A DNA stretch of 64,000 nt from Phanerochaete sordida (lineage: Eukaryota > Basidiomycota > Agaricomycetes > Polyporales > Phanerochaetaceae), in NCBI GenBank assembly GCA_019973155.2, contig BPQB01000098.1:1-64000 (forward strand). The letters run 5' to 3'. Position numbers and translations under genes: made by a program. The notes under the pieces were generated by a model. That model searched no databases, had not been told where the DNA came from, and saw only the letters and a list, made by a program, of their open reading frames with translations. Positions 47,671 through 56,645 of the stretch are shown piece by piece; positions within the stretch are counted from its first letter, which is position 1; each line of letters starts with the position of its first letter.

Positions 47671-49721
47671 TTAGAGCTCCTCACTCGAGACCCACTTCCT
47701 AAACATCTCCAGAGTCTCTGCAGGCTTGTCATACGGTGCCTGAAGCCGCTGTTAGCTGCGCATAGCGTTCAGCAAAGCAAGGTACTCGCCAGGTGCCCGC
47801 CACCGTACACAGTGGCAAAGGTGAAGCCCTTGGCGGTACGAGTAAGACCGGCAGCGTGGTCGTCAACAGACCACTCCCGCAGAGGCTGACCGGCGAACTG
47901 CTCCTGGCCAGTCCATTCCAGGTTTAAGGTCATGCGTTCGTTACCAACCTGCGGAGGTCCGTTGAGCCGGTTCACTTGACTCGAAGGCCAGGTGCTTACC
48001 CAATTGCATATCCAGTCGTTCGCGCCTACGTAAATCAAAACACGCACGCCTCGCTCGAGGAGGGCGCCGATGTAGTACTGCGTCGGGAACAGGTGGTCGA
48101 GGTTGGCACCAAAGCGCGCGCTGACCGACGGCGCTGTGACTGAGAAATTCGCGGGGGCAGCGGGGTCGACGCCAATTTCCGCGCGGACCTCCGGCTTGTT
48201 GAGATACGCGTTGATGTGTCTGCCTTGGACGTGAGCGAAGCCACCAAAGTACACACGCATCTGCGCGGACGCACTCGATTATCTCGTAGCACATGCCTCC
48301 CGCTCCTTGTCCGGTGCTACACGCATATTAGCTGCGTCGCAACAAGAGAGCGTCGCAGGTTCGACCCACCATTTTTTGGTCAGATCATGAGGACTGTAGC
48401 CTGCGGGACAAGTGTTAGCTTTCGGGACCAGGGGGCAGAACGTAGGCCGTACCCGACGCATCGTATGGTATCGCGATGACTTGCGAGCAGTACGCCATCG
48501 CCGCACGACAATTGATATGGTCCTTCCGATCGAGACATTCCTGCTTGTGCCATTTAGAGCAGCGAGAGAGCTACGACGCGTCAGGCTCGGGTCAACTACA
48601 AGGCAAGGTCACGAACCCCTCGTTTGACATTGACGCATGTCCTACAAGTACACTTCAACTTCAAGCATTCGAACAGCCGCGGAGAGCACGTACCCAATGC
48701 CAAGCACAGGAGGAACGGTGACGTTCGTGCACATCATGTCGTAGTACGACGGTAGCATCGTCGCGTCCTCGGTGCAACCGTTGCCTGAGAACACGCGTCA
48801 GGCCAGCACAAACGCCCCAGCCGCTTCATGGGCACACACCAAGCATAATGGAAGCAAGATTTATGGAGGTCATGCCCACTTGCTCAAGCAGGGCGTTTTG
48901 TTCATAGATTTTGGACGCGAACACGGGGATCATGCGCCCCTGCAAAATTATTGGCATTCGTCGGACATACGATTTCATCAGTCGCAGCGGGGGCACCTAC
49001 GGCGTACGACTCGCCAGCCATATGGAACTTGCGCCCCTTGAATTGTCCGAAGTGCTCGAAGAAGATGGCGACGAAGGCAGCGATGTCTGTGGCCGCCTCC
49101 TCCGCGCTGCTCACGTACTCCCCATAGTCCGCGTAAGAGAAGCCGGTACCGATGGGCTGGTCGATGAAAAAGATGTTAGAGTATTCGTTCCACGAATGTG
49201 GGTTGAAGGTCGTGTTGTCCGGGCCTTGCACTCGGCATGGGCCAAGTTCCATGAAGAGGCCGACGGTGGACGACCCGCCAGGACCGCCATTCGTCCAAAA
49301 CACAATATCGTCCTTCGAAGGATCACGCCTGCTCTCAAAGAAATAGAAGAACAGATGGCGGGCCTCAATGTCGATGTAGCCGGTGTACGCGCTACCCAGC
49401 ACCATGAGTCATATCTCGACTCTCGTGAGCACGGACGGACCTGACAGAACCGTCGCAGAACCGGGACTTTTTCACGCGAACATTGTACTTGGGAAACTGA
49501 GGATGCTGCAGAGACGTGTATTCCGTCGTTGCCAGAAGCTCCATGCTTCCCAGAGGTTTGAAGAAAGCGTTTTGCAGGCCAGGTGACGCTCCGACGGCCG
49601 GTACTTGAGCAGTAGGATGTGAAGGGAGCCGAGAATAATCATACGCAGTGCCAGTAGCACATGTCGTGAGGATAAAGACCATGCATAGCAGGGATATGAA
49701 GGAGAGCATGGAGGAGGACAT
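47671..49721 (-). CDS. serine carboxypeptidase, S10 family, copy 3
   Basis: Minus-strand gene, ATG 49721, stop at 47671. Hydrophobic leader MLSFISLLCMVFILTTCATG. Landmarks: [53 protein letters not shown]; nucleophile in GESYA; Asp in VLIYVGANDWICNW; His in [16 protein letters not shown]. The triad is complete. Gly-Gly-Gly-His replaces the Gly-Ala-Gly-His of the other copies. With copy 2 it brackets the P450 array, both transcribed on the minus strand. Its start is only about 66 bp from that of the next gene, head-to-head. Confidence 0.88.
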
Positions 49722-49787
49722 GGTCGTTCCAGCCCAAAGGGCGTGCCTGGCGGCTACGCGTGAATATCCAACTTGACCCCGACGCTC
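49722..49787. promoter_or_regulatory. 66-bp bidirectional promoter
   Basis: The start codons of the S10 peptidase (minus) and the polymerase X-like gene (plus) are 66 bp apart. Promoter and both 5' UTRs must overlap each other or the neighbouring coding sequence. Confidence 0.55.
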
Positions 49788-51597
49788 ATGCTCGCTCGTC
49801 CTCTAGCGCTTCTGCGCGTCGCTCGTCCTGCGATATCTGTTCGTTTCTACACTGCCTCTTCCTCCGAATACCGTTTTCCAAGGCCGTGGAAAAAGTCATA
49901 TCCAGCGGTACAGCCCGACAACCAAGCCATTGTCGACGCGCTGGTAGAACGTGAGTGGTCGTCCCTCCAAGGGCCAAGTCGTCTCATTTCGCCCATAGAC
50001 AGAAAGTCGGAGTACTTCAGCGAACGCCACAGCCAGTCAAAGCTAAAAGCCTTAACTTCCGCCATCAATCTCTTGTCAAAGTATCCTCATGCAATAACAA
50101 CACTTGCGGACGTTGCAACCGTGAGCAGCACAATCAAGCCTATGGGTCCTTACCTCACGCGGAGCCATAGGTCCCTAAACTGCATACACTAGCACGGAAC
50201 TTGATCGTTCCTCTCTTGTCTGTCACCGGTCAACATGTACGGATACACCGCTGTTCCGTGCGTGTACTTCTCTCATTCCATGTTCACGTCAGAGGTCTTC
50301 CGCACCGCAAGAAGAGATACGAGAGCAGCTTCAAGAAAGCCAAGAGCAGCTTGATGTCTACCAAAAATATGCCAACCGTTTTGCCGTCGTCCATGGATTA
50401 GGGTAAGCCGATGCATTACCACCTGTCAGTTCCTTGTCGCTACCTCGATTCGTGCGGCGCCAGGTCCTCTTCTAAGCTCGCAATCTTGACTCGTGGTCGA
50501 TTGTGAGCCATCGACGCGGACGTTTGGCTACCTTTCTTGTATCGCTGGCTTTCATAGCTGACACTCACTGCAGGGAGAGAACAGTCGCAGAGCTGATCCG
50601 AGCAGGTTGCACTAGCGTCGAGCAACTGGTCAACGACCCGAAGTACCTCGATATGCTAGGGCCGCTGCAGCGAAATAACGCGCTTTGGGCCGTGCACTCC
50701 GTCCACCCCGTAACGCGACCTCACGTTGAGGTAATGGTGGTGAGCTCATAGTTCCACACGAACGTAGACCCGTTTTGATCCCTCGTAGGAATTCATGCGC
50801 GAAACTCTGGGCTCTGCATGGGAAGTGATCCCGACCGGTGAATAGTGAGTCCGACTAGAAATTGCTCATGATTCTGTTTATGACGTCTTGCGTGCAGCCG
50901 AAGGGGACTCGAAGAGTTCAGCGAGGCATCGTTCGTGTTTTGCCATCCCACTTTGATGGCCATCCCTCTCCCAGATATCCCAGTGAAAGCGCAAGCAGCA
51001 CGCGGAGTGGTCAGTGCCAAAGCGGGTGTATCGCAGAAATGCTGGCACGACTCGGACAAGAAGGCCTCGTCGGACTACGTTCTGAAGCCTCTGCAAGACC
51101 GCGGAGTTCTTGCTGACATTATCAGCAAAGGCCCCGGCTACTGGCGGGGTATGGCACTGATACCTGCCAAGGATGCAAACGGCAGATGGGACACTCGCTT
51201 AAAACGATCTCAGGCTATCGAAAAACGCGAAGGAACGTTTCGGAAAGTCCGTATCCAGTACGTCTGCAGGGATTTCGTAGCCGTTGCGTGTCTTAATCTC
51301 GGGCCCTCCAGGTTTGCTTCCACGAAGTCTCGTGGCGCGGCTCTCCTCTGGACTACAGGCGACGTGGGATACCTGAGACACTTGGCCATAATTGCATCGA
51401 AACAGAATTTGCTATTCAACGCTTGGGGTCTCTGGCGTTTTCGTCCGTCGGCTGACGAAGACGGAGCGGAGGTTTCGTCCAAGGTCGCGATGAAGGGCCA
51501 TTGGGAGCTTCTTCCTTCGGAAACGGAAGAGCAAATCCTGCAGGAGCTCGGCGAGGAGTGGATCGAGCCCGAGCGGCGTAATTTCTTGAACATCTAG
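49788..51597 (+). CDS. DNA polymerase X-like protein, mitochondrial, catalytic Asp lost
   Basis: Homologous to family X polymerases (Pol beta/lambda/Pol4) by order and sequence: an 8-kDa-like helical region (SKLKALTSAINLLSKYPHAI), a helix-hairpin-helix (FAVVHGLG...RTVAELIRAG...LVNDPKYLDML), palm strand TGEYRRG, and the C-terminal thumb (RGAALLWTTGDVGYLRHLAIIA ... GHWELLPSETEEQIL ... EPERRNF), which is very typical. The N-terminus MLARPLALLRVARPAISVRF looks like a mitochondrial presequence. After YRRG the metal-binding D-x-D is replaced by LEEFSEASFVFCHP. The later Asp of the R-x-D strand is replaced in KVRIQFASTK, after removing the intron with donor GTACGT at 51258. So it is probably not an active polymerase. 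Exon edges between about 50130 and 50310 are uncertain. Confidence 0.72.
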
Positions 51598-51656
51598 ACT
51601 TCACAGGGCACGCTCCCTATTATTCCTGTTGCATACAATATGTACAGCCCGCCGCC

Positions 51657-53202
51657 CTAATACCAGATGCTCCGCGTCCGATGTGCCGGCAGGATCTCGT
51701 CCGTCCGCACGCCCTGCACCGCGTCCGTCCCGCCCTCGATCCGCTTCGCAAGGTCCCAGAGGTAGAAGTCGATGAGCACGCTGCTGATCTCCTCCGTGTC
51801 GGCGCGCCGCGCGCGCATCGCGCGGCGCACGCGCTCGACGGCGACGATGCTCGCCGCGCGGATGCTCACCTCCTCGCGCGCGCCGGGCGCGAGCGGCGTG
51901 TGCGCGCGCAGCGCGTCCGCGAGCGCCGGCGGGTAGCGCAGCAGCCCGAGGTGGTGCAGCACCTGCGGCACGCGGTAGTCCGCGAACATCGTCAGCTCGT
52001 GCATCGCGGGCCCCGCCGCGCCCGGGAACAGCGGGTGCGGCGCGCCCGCCGCGGGCGGGTAGAACGCCGCCCACGTCTCGGCGACGAGGATCTGCGCGCG
52101 TTTCCAGAAGTACACTGCGTGCTAGTCAGCGGGGGCGTGTGTTGCGCGGAGGGGCGGGGCGCACCTCGTTGGCCCGCGTACACCGTCGAGTCTTGGAAGG
52201 ACGGGAAGGTCTCCGCGACGGTCTTCACGAGCTGCAGCGCGGTGCCCTCGCGCTGCGTGCGCGCGGCGAACGCGTCGTAGAAGCCCTGGAAGGATCCGCC
52301 GAAGTGCTGCGTGCGGTGTCAGCGGCGCGGGGGCGCGGGGCCGGGTGCGGCGCACCTTGCAGAGGATCGCGCCGTTCTGGCGCAGGATCGCGATGCGCTC
52401 GACGAGCAGCGGGAGGCCCTCTGTGCTCTGCGGCGCGGCGCGGAAGACGTGCGCGAGTGTCGAGTCCGGGCACTGCGTTTCGGACGCGTAGAACGCGGGG
52501 TCGGTGATGGGGATGCCCTCTTCGAGCGCTAGGACGAAGTCAGCATTGGGGCAGCGGGCGTTATGTCACGAGGCACGATGTCTGAAGGTAAAGAGACATG
52601 GGGAATGGTGACGAAGGCTGAGACGTACCTCTGTCAATCGCAGCCACCAGGGACCAGTATCCTGTATGCACGACCATCTTCTCTGAGCCCCATCCCTCTC
52701 TCCACTCGACCCCGTAGCGACGTGGGGTCCCCTCGAGCTCGGACCAGAAGCTGAAGTTGAGCGAGGCAATGAGGAAGAGCCAGTCTAGCGACCGACGCGT
52801 TTCTGGGAGAGATGGGTCGTATGGCTCAGGCGGGCAGATGTGCAGCGCATGACTTCTCCACGTTCGCGGTGTGTATGACTCGATCTCAAGCCTTTCGTTA
52901 ATCTGCAGACAGAGATAAGCATCACGATGAAAAGTTAGATAGAACCCTTACGTGCTGTGCTGCTGCCTCGACCGCCTCGTCGTCGATCGTGACCAGCGCG
53001 GTGGTCTGTGTGCCGATGAGGAACGAGACGATCGACCAAGTTTAGGAATACTCACAATATATGCGTGCTCTGAGGTTTGTAGCACAGGATTGATAGAGTT
53101 ACTCATGTCCATGGTGAGCTTCGGTTTCTCCGGTATGACAGCCGAGTCCCTGTCTGGCTTGCCGTCCGCGGTGTCATGACTAGGAGCTTGTAGGACAGTC
53201 AT
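51657..53202 (-). CDS. queuosine salvage protein (Qng1 / DUF2419)
   Basis: Queuosine 5'-phosphate N-glycosidase family: releases the queuine base from nucleotides so it can be placed in tRNA. Minus strand, ATG 53202, stop at 51657, several exons. Family blocks in order: INERLEIESYTPRTWRSH; LDWLFLIASLNFSFWSELEG; YGVEWREGW...TGYWSLVAAIDRALEEGIPITDP; a hydrophobic core ending AILRQNG; FQGFYDAF; FPSFQD; FWKRAQILVAETWAAF; MFADYRVPQVLHHLGLLRYP; EVSIRAASIVAVERVR; VLIDFYLWDLAKRIEGG. These match the eukaryotic family closely. Length and the final Asp-Leu-rich block are normal. No special partner in the neighbourhood; it is a housekeeping gene. Confidence 0.88.
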
Positions 53203-53581
53203 TTCTGCGATGGCGTCCTATGGGAGATTTGCGTGTAGCTGCGAGGTACGCGGGTATAATGCTAGTAATTGGGCGGGATTACAGCGAGAAATGGGAGAGG
53301 AATGCGGGCAGAGCCAGTCGGGGAAGGTGCATGTCAGGAACGGGACAGGCGCCAGGCGAAAGATTTCATCGGGCACTTGTCGGGGCGCATCAGATGCCAA
53401 GGCACCGCCGATCATGCGTCGGGATAGGCTAAAACGCCACGAAGCTCGGCCCCCATCAAAGTCAAGCCTTTTCCCTGCGCTTCATGCTCACGACCTCGGA
53501 ACGGCTGCTGAATCATTTGATCATTATATTCCTACACATTATAGCGGCTTTGCCAGTGAATATACATCAAGGTATCGTGGG
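53203..53581. other. intergenic, upstream of the queuosine gene
   Basis: No gene seen. Its right edge is the target site (GTGGG, 53577-53581) of the retroelement. Confidence 0.5.
53577..53581. repeat. target-site duplication, left
   Basis: GTGGG, matched exactly by 55262-55266. Confidence 0.9.
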
Positions 53582-53798
53582 TGTAAAGAAGTGGGGATTT
53601 ACACGCAGGCAGTAACGATAGACAGCTCGTGTTCAACGCTCTGAGGCCCTCCGGGCCTCCTTATATACAGGACGGTATTACTCGAAAATTCCACGGATAA
53701 TCCTTCGCTGACTAATCCCGACGTCATACCTTTTCCAGCGCATTCTCTCGCGCCCCACTGCCATATGCGCACATGCGCGGGTCGACGACATTCCAACA
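53582..53798 (-). repeat. 3' LTR
   Basis: 217 bp, identical to 55045-55261. Holds a minus-strand TATATAA (near 53661-53668) and, just after it in the sense direction, a palindrome GAGGCCC-n3-GGGCCTC (53643-53659). Confidence 0.93.
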
Positions 53799-53807
53799 CT
53801 CCCCCTC
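53799..53807 (-). other. polypurine tract
   Basis: GAGGGGGAG on the minus strand directly against the 3' LTR; expected primer site for plus-strand DNA synthesis of the element. Confidence 0.75.
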
Positions 53808-53850
53808 GAGCCCGCATGTGCCATAGAAGGCAATCCCGACGCGAACGGCG

Positions 53851-54750
53851 CTACAGCGCGAAGCCGTCCCGAGTCCGCTGGAAGGTTTCGACGATACAGT
53901 CGTCGAAACGTTCCATGACGTCACCGGATTCCTGACACCAGAATCCGAAATCCACGCCAACGTCGGCGTGCTCTTTCTTCGCCTTCGGGCATTCGTTCCG
54001 GTAATGCCCCTTCTCCTTGCACTCGAAGCAAGTTATGTCCTCACGGCGCTGACGGCGCTTCGGTTTCGCAGCGTACGCGGCCTCGGGTCTGGATTCCTGC
54101 ACGAGGTTTCGGCGCTTTTCCTCGTTCAGCAGGCGGCGCATCACGTAGTCGTAGTTCGGTGATGGCTTCTTCTCCCCCGATTCGTCCGCATCGTCCGCCG
54201 CCGTAGCACCGGTATCCTCGATGTACGACTCAATAGCTGTAACGATGTTCTCGTACTCTTCCGGCAAACTCGCCAAGAGTACCGTGACCTTCAACATGTC
54301 CGAAATATCGACTTTCACGTCGATCAAAGCCTGATAGTAGTCTTGGAAGCGGTTCAGGTGATCCTGCATGGACACATCCGGCTCTTTCCTGAGCAAGAGG
54401 AAACGGCGCATCAGCGCCATCCGATTCGCCCAGCCGGCGTTCTCATGCGTCTCCTTGAGAATCCGCCACATCTCCTTTGGGTCCGTGGTCTTCCGGATCA
54501 ACGGCAGCTGACCGTCCGACACATGCAAGGCGATCTCCGCTGCGGCAAGCTTCGCGCGCTTGTCCCATGCAGCCTGCGCTCTCGCATTCGCGACTGGTCT
54601 AGGCTCCTCCCCGGACACCAAACCCCACAGTTCCTTGCGGAACAAATGCATCTCCATACGGTACTTCCACGCGTACCAGTTGGAGTCATGCAACAGCTCG
54701 AAACGCGACGATCCGCCGCTGAATCCGCTGCCCTCGGCACGTCCTTCCAT
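53851..54750 (-). CDS. Gag polyprotein of the retroelement (UBN2 + CCHC)
   Basis: Intact 299-codon ORF from ATG 54750 (MEGRAEGSGFSGGSS) to a stop 52 bp from the LTR. It has the Copia Gag core (UBN2-like): NWYAWKYRMEMHLF, LWGLVSGEEPRP, AAWDKRAKLAAAEIALHVSD, KEMWRILKETHE and LPEEYENIVTAIES. This is followed by a basic stretch (KPKRRQRRED) and a CCHC zinc knuckle CFECKEKGHYRNEC. No aspartic protease motif follows, so Gag would not be self-processed. Expected role: form the virus-like particle and bind the element's RNA. A frame continues upstream to 54768 but without an ATG. Confidence 0.9.
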   Translation of the reverse strand: MEGRAEGSGFSGGSSRFELLHDSNWYAWKYRMEMHLFRKELWGLVSGEEPRPVANARAQAAWDKRAKLAAAEIALHVSDGQLPLIRKTTDPKEMWRILKETHENAGWANRMALMRRFLLLRKEPDVSMQDHLNRFQDYYQALIDVKVDISDMLKVTVLLASLPEEYENIVTAIESYIEDTGATAADDADESGEKKPSPNYDYVMRRLLNEEKRRNLVQESRPEAAYAAKPKRRQRREDITCFECKEKGHYRNECPKAKKEHADVGVDFGFWCQESGDVMERFDDCIVETFQRTRDGFAL

Positions 54751-54793
54751 ACTAGGCAAGTGCCACAAAGACGATGACTAAGCAATGACGAAC

Positions 54794-54955
54794 GGCGTAG
54801 AAACGCCCACGGCTCGACAGCCAAACGAAACACGTAGAAACGCAACGGCGTAGACACGCCAACCAAAGACAACCGCGTAGAAACGCGAGCACGGGTATAA
54901 ACCCAACCGGTGTAGAAACACCAACGGCTAGACAGCCAAACGGCGTAGAAACGCC
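54794..54955 (-). ncRNA. array of nine small hairpins in the retroelement leader
   Basis: Between primer site and gag ATG lie nine short inverted repeats, each with a 4-nt loop, at 54794-54807, 54811-54822, 54833-54842, 54847-54860, 54874-54887, 54893-54904, 54909-54922, 54926-54937 and 54942-54955. Stems in the sense RNA include GGCGU/ACGCC, CGCGU/ACGCG, GGUGU/ACACC, GGGU/ACCC and GGCU/AGCC. Sequence changes on one side are matched on the other. The third hairpin pairs fully only in the sense RNA through G-U wobbles. Loops are mostly UUCU or GUCU. Possible jobs: packaging, dimerisation or Gag binding; none is shown. Confidence 0.7.
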
Positions 54956-55031
54956 CAAACGACGATGAACGGGTAAGCGCGGGTGGTCCGCCGGAGCACG
55001 AAAAACAGAGTCGAGGGGGTTACTGCCCTTC

Positions 55032-55044
55032 GGGGCTCATAACC
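55032..55044 (-). other. primer-binding site, initiator tRNA-Met anticodon arm
   Basis: Directly inside the 5' LTR the sense strand reads GGTTATGAGCCCC. Its complement GGGGCTCATAACC contains the anticodon-arm sequence GGGCTCATAACC of fungal initiator tRNA-Met. Priming from an internal, cleaved tRNA site is known for Drosophila copia and yeast Ty5. Confidence 0.7.
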
Positions 55045-55261
55045 TGTAAAGAAGTGGGGATTTACACGCAGGCAGTAACGATAGACAGCTCGTGTTCAAC
55101 GCTCTGAGGCCCTCCGGGCCTCCTTATATACAGGACGGTATTACTCGAAAATTCCACGGATAATCCTTCGCTGACTAATCCCGACGTCATACCTTTTCCA
55201 GCGCATTCTCTCGCGCCCCACTGCCATATGCGCACATGCGCGGGTCGACGACATTCCAACA
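55045..55261 (-). repeat. 5' LTR
   Basis: 217 bp, identical to the copy at 53582-53798. In element orientation this is the promoter-bearing LTR. Confidence 0.93.
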
Positions 55262-55266
55262 GTGGG
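55262..55266. repeat. target-site duplication, right
   Basis: GTGGG, matching 53577-53581. Confidence 0.9.
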
Positions 55267-55371
55267 CGTTCATCCTCGTCTGAAATACAGCCCGGACAAG
55301 TGCAGCTGATCAGGACTACGACGGGAGTGCGTAGGCTGGGCAGCGCGAGGTTGACATTGTGAGGGGGCGAA

Positions 55372-56034
55372 CTACGGTGCCTTGGGGCCGACCTTCTTCG
55401 GCTCAAAGTGCTCGTGGTCATGCACGATGCGCTGACCCTGCTCCTTCTTCTCAGCCTGCAACGATGTCTGCATGAGCACACGCGCGAGTGTGGAGAAGAC
55501 TCAATGAAACATACGTTTCCCAACGTTGTACCCCTTACTTGCTACATCCAAGCTTCGAGTGAATGGGGGTTCACAAGCTTCAATCTATTTGTTGCATACC
55601 TTTGCATAACCTGGGACACGAAAGGTCAGACCGAAGCGTTCTGTCACTGCACGGGGATGTATCTGACGTACCAACTACTTGCTCCTTGAAGCTGGGCTTA
55701 TGACCTCCTTCCACTGGGTGGGTGGTCTTAGGGTCCGCCTCGAGGTTCATGTCCGCATGTGTCTGCAGGTCTGGGACGGTCGACCCCGACCCAGGGGCGG
55801 TAGCACCTGCTGTGACATGAGGTAATGCTCGTCGACGCAGATTGTGATACGCACCTTGCTGGCTCGCTTCATTGACACGTGTCGGCGGCGCGGTGTTGGA
55901 CGGGGGTGCCTACGTCGCGTAGACATTAGCGTGCAACGTTGCGATGGCAGAACCTTACGACGTACCACACCAGTCACCGAAGCGTCGGAGGCCGCAGGGC
56001 TCTCCTGCGTGGGGCGTTGTGAAGTGGTAGACAT
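55372..56034 (-). CDS. small conserved basidiomycete protein, unknown function
   Basis: Minus strand, ATG 56034, stop at 55374-55372, about six exons including a very small one (GT TAT GCA AAG, encoding GYAK). Predicted protein of about 120 aa. The N-terminal half is low-complexity Thr/Pro/Ala (MSTTSQRPTQESPAASDASV). The C-terminal half is charged and better conserved-looking: KPSFKEQ-GYAK-TSLQAEKKEQGQRIV, then HDHEHFEPKKVGPKAP. No transmembrane or known domain. The reading frame holds through all proposed junctions, which supports the model. The retroelement inserted about 105 bp beyond its stop and could affect its 3' end. Confidence 0.55.
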
Positions 56035-56645
56035 GGTCGTTCGTGTGAGGTAGTTGCGATGGAATGTTTGCGCAGCCGTGGTGGGAGCGGGGCCGTTTTA
56101 TAGAGCTCGTCTGTGAGCAGGCGCTTGGCAAGTGGAACCAGCGGAGTGACGTCATAGCGCGCTGCATGCAGGTCGGGAGGTCCGTCGCTCGTTTTGGAGT
56201 ATGTTATGGAACGACACCCAACCAGAGCACGTCTTTCGTACGTACGAGCAGAATAGTCAAGCCAAGCGAGACAGCGGGGCAGGATCATCATCACGCAGTC
56301 GAAATGTTGAACTTGCAGTGAAGCGACAGAGCGACAGAGGAGGAACTGATGCGAAAAGCCGGGCTGAGCAGTCCGAGGGTTGTCGCCTCTAACATCCCAG
56401 CCATCCCAGTGAGCAAGACGTAATACCATGTAAAGAGAAGCCCGTAACGCGACGTCGGTCAAGCGGGCCTTCCCAGGTGGCCTCGTCATGCCACACCGCG
56501 TCGGAGATGTCGCATCTCGCCGCCTACCCCATAAATACTGCCACAAACCGAACACATCGCCCAGCGGGCCCGCCCGACGTCGCCCCTCCTCTCCCTCCTC
56601 TCCCTCCCCCTCCTCCTGCACCGTCCCCTCCACTCCTCGCATACC
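56035..56645. promoter_or_regulatory. divergent intergenic region
   Basis: 610 bp between two diverging genes. No gene seen. Confidence 0.45.

Larger units (their letters stand above)
53582..55261 (-). mobile_element. gag-only non-autonomous LTR retrotransposon (Copia-type)
   Basis: Complete element of 1,680 bp. LTRs of 217 bp at 53582-53798 and 55045-55261 appear identical base for base. The 5-bp direct repeat GTGGG flanks it (53577-53581 and 55262-55266). Read on the minus strand, the LTR begins TGTTGG and ends TTTACA. The primer site follows the right LTR and a purine tract GAGGGGGAG precedes the left LTR. The only ORF is a UBN2/Copia-type Gag with a zinc knuckle; no protease, integrase or reverse transcriptase is present. 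This is the layout of TR-GAG elements described in plants, which need enzymes from an autonomous relative. Identical LTRs mean insertion was recent. Confidence 0.93.

Noticed and set aside
54794..54955. CRISPR-like array
   Set aside because: The repeats are hairpins of varying sequence with very short gaps, inside a eukaryotic retroelement leader.
54752..54958. minus-strand ORF through the hairpin array (GVSTP-type repeats)
   Set aside because: The peptide repeats simply follow from the hairpin repeats; no ATG, and it overlaps the gag start in another frame.
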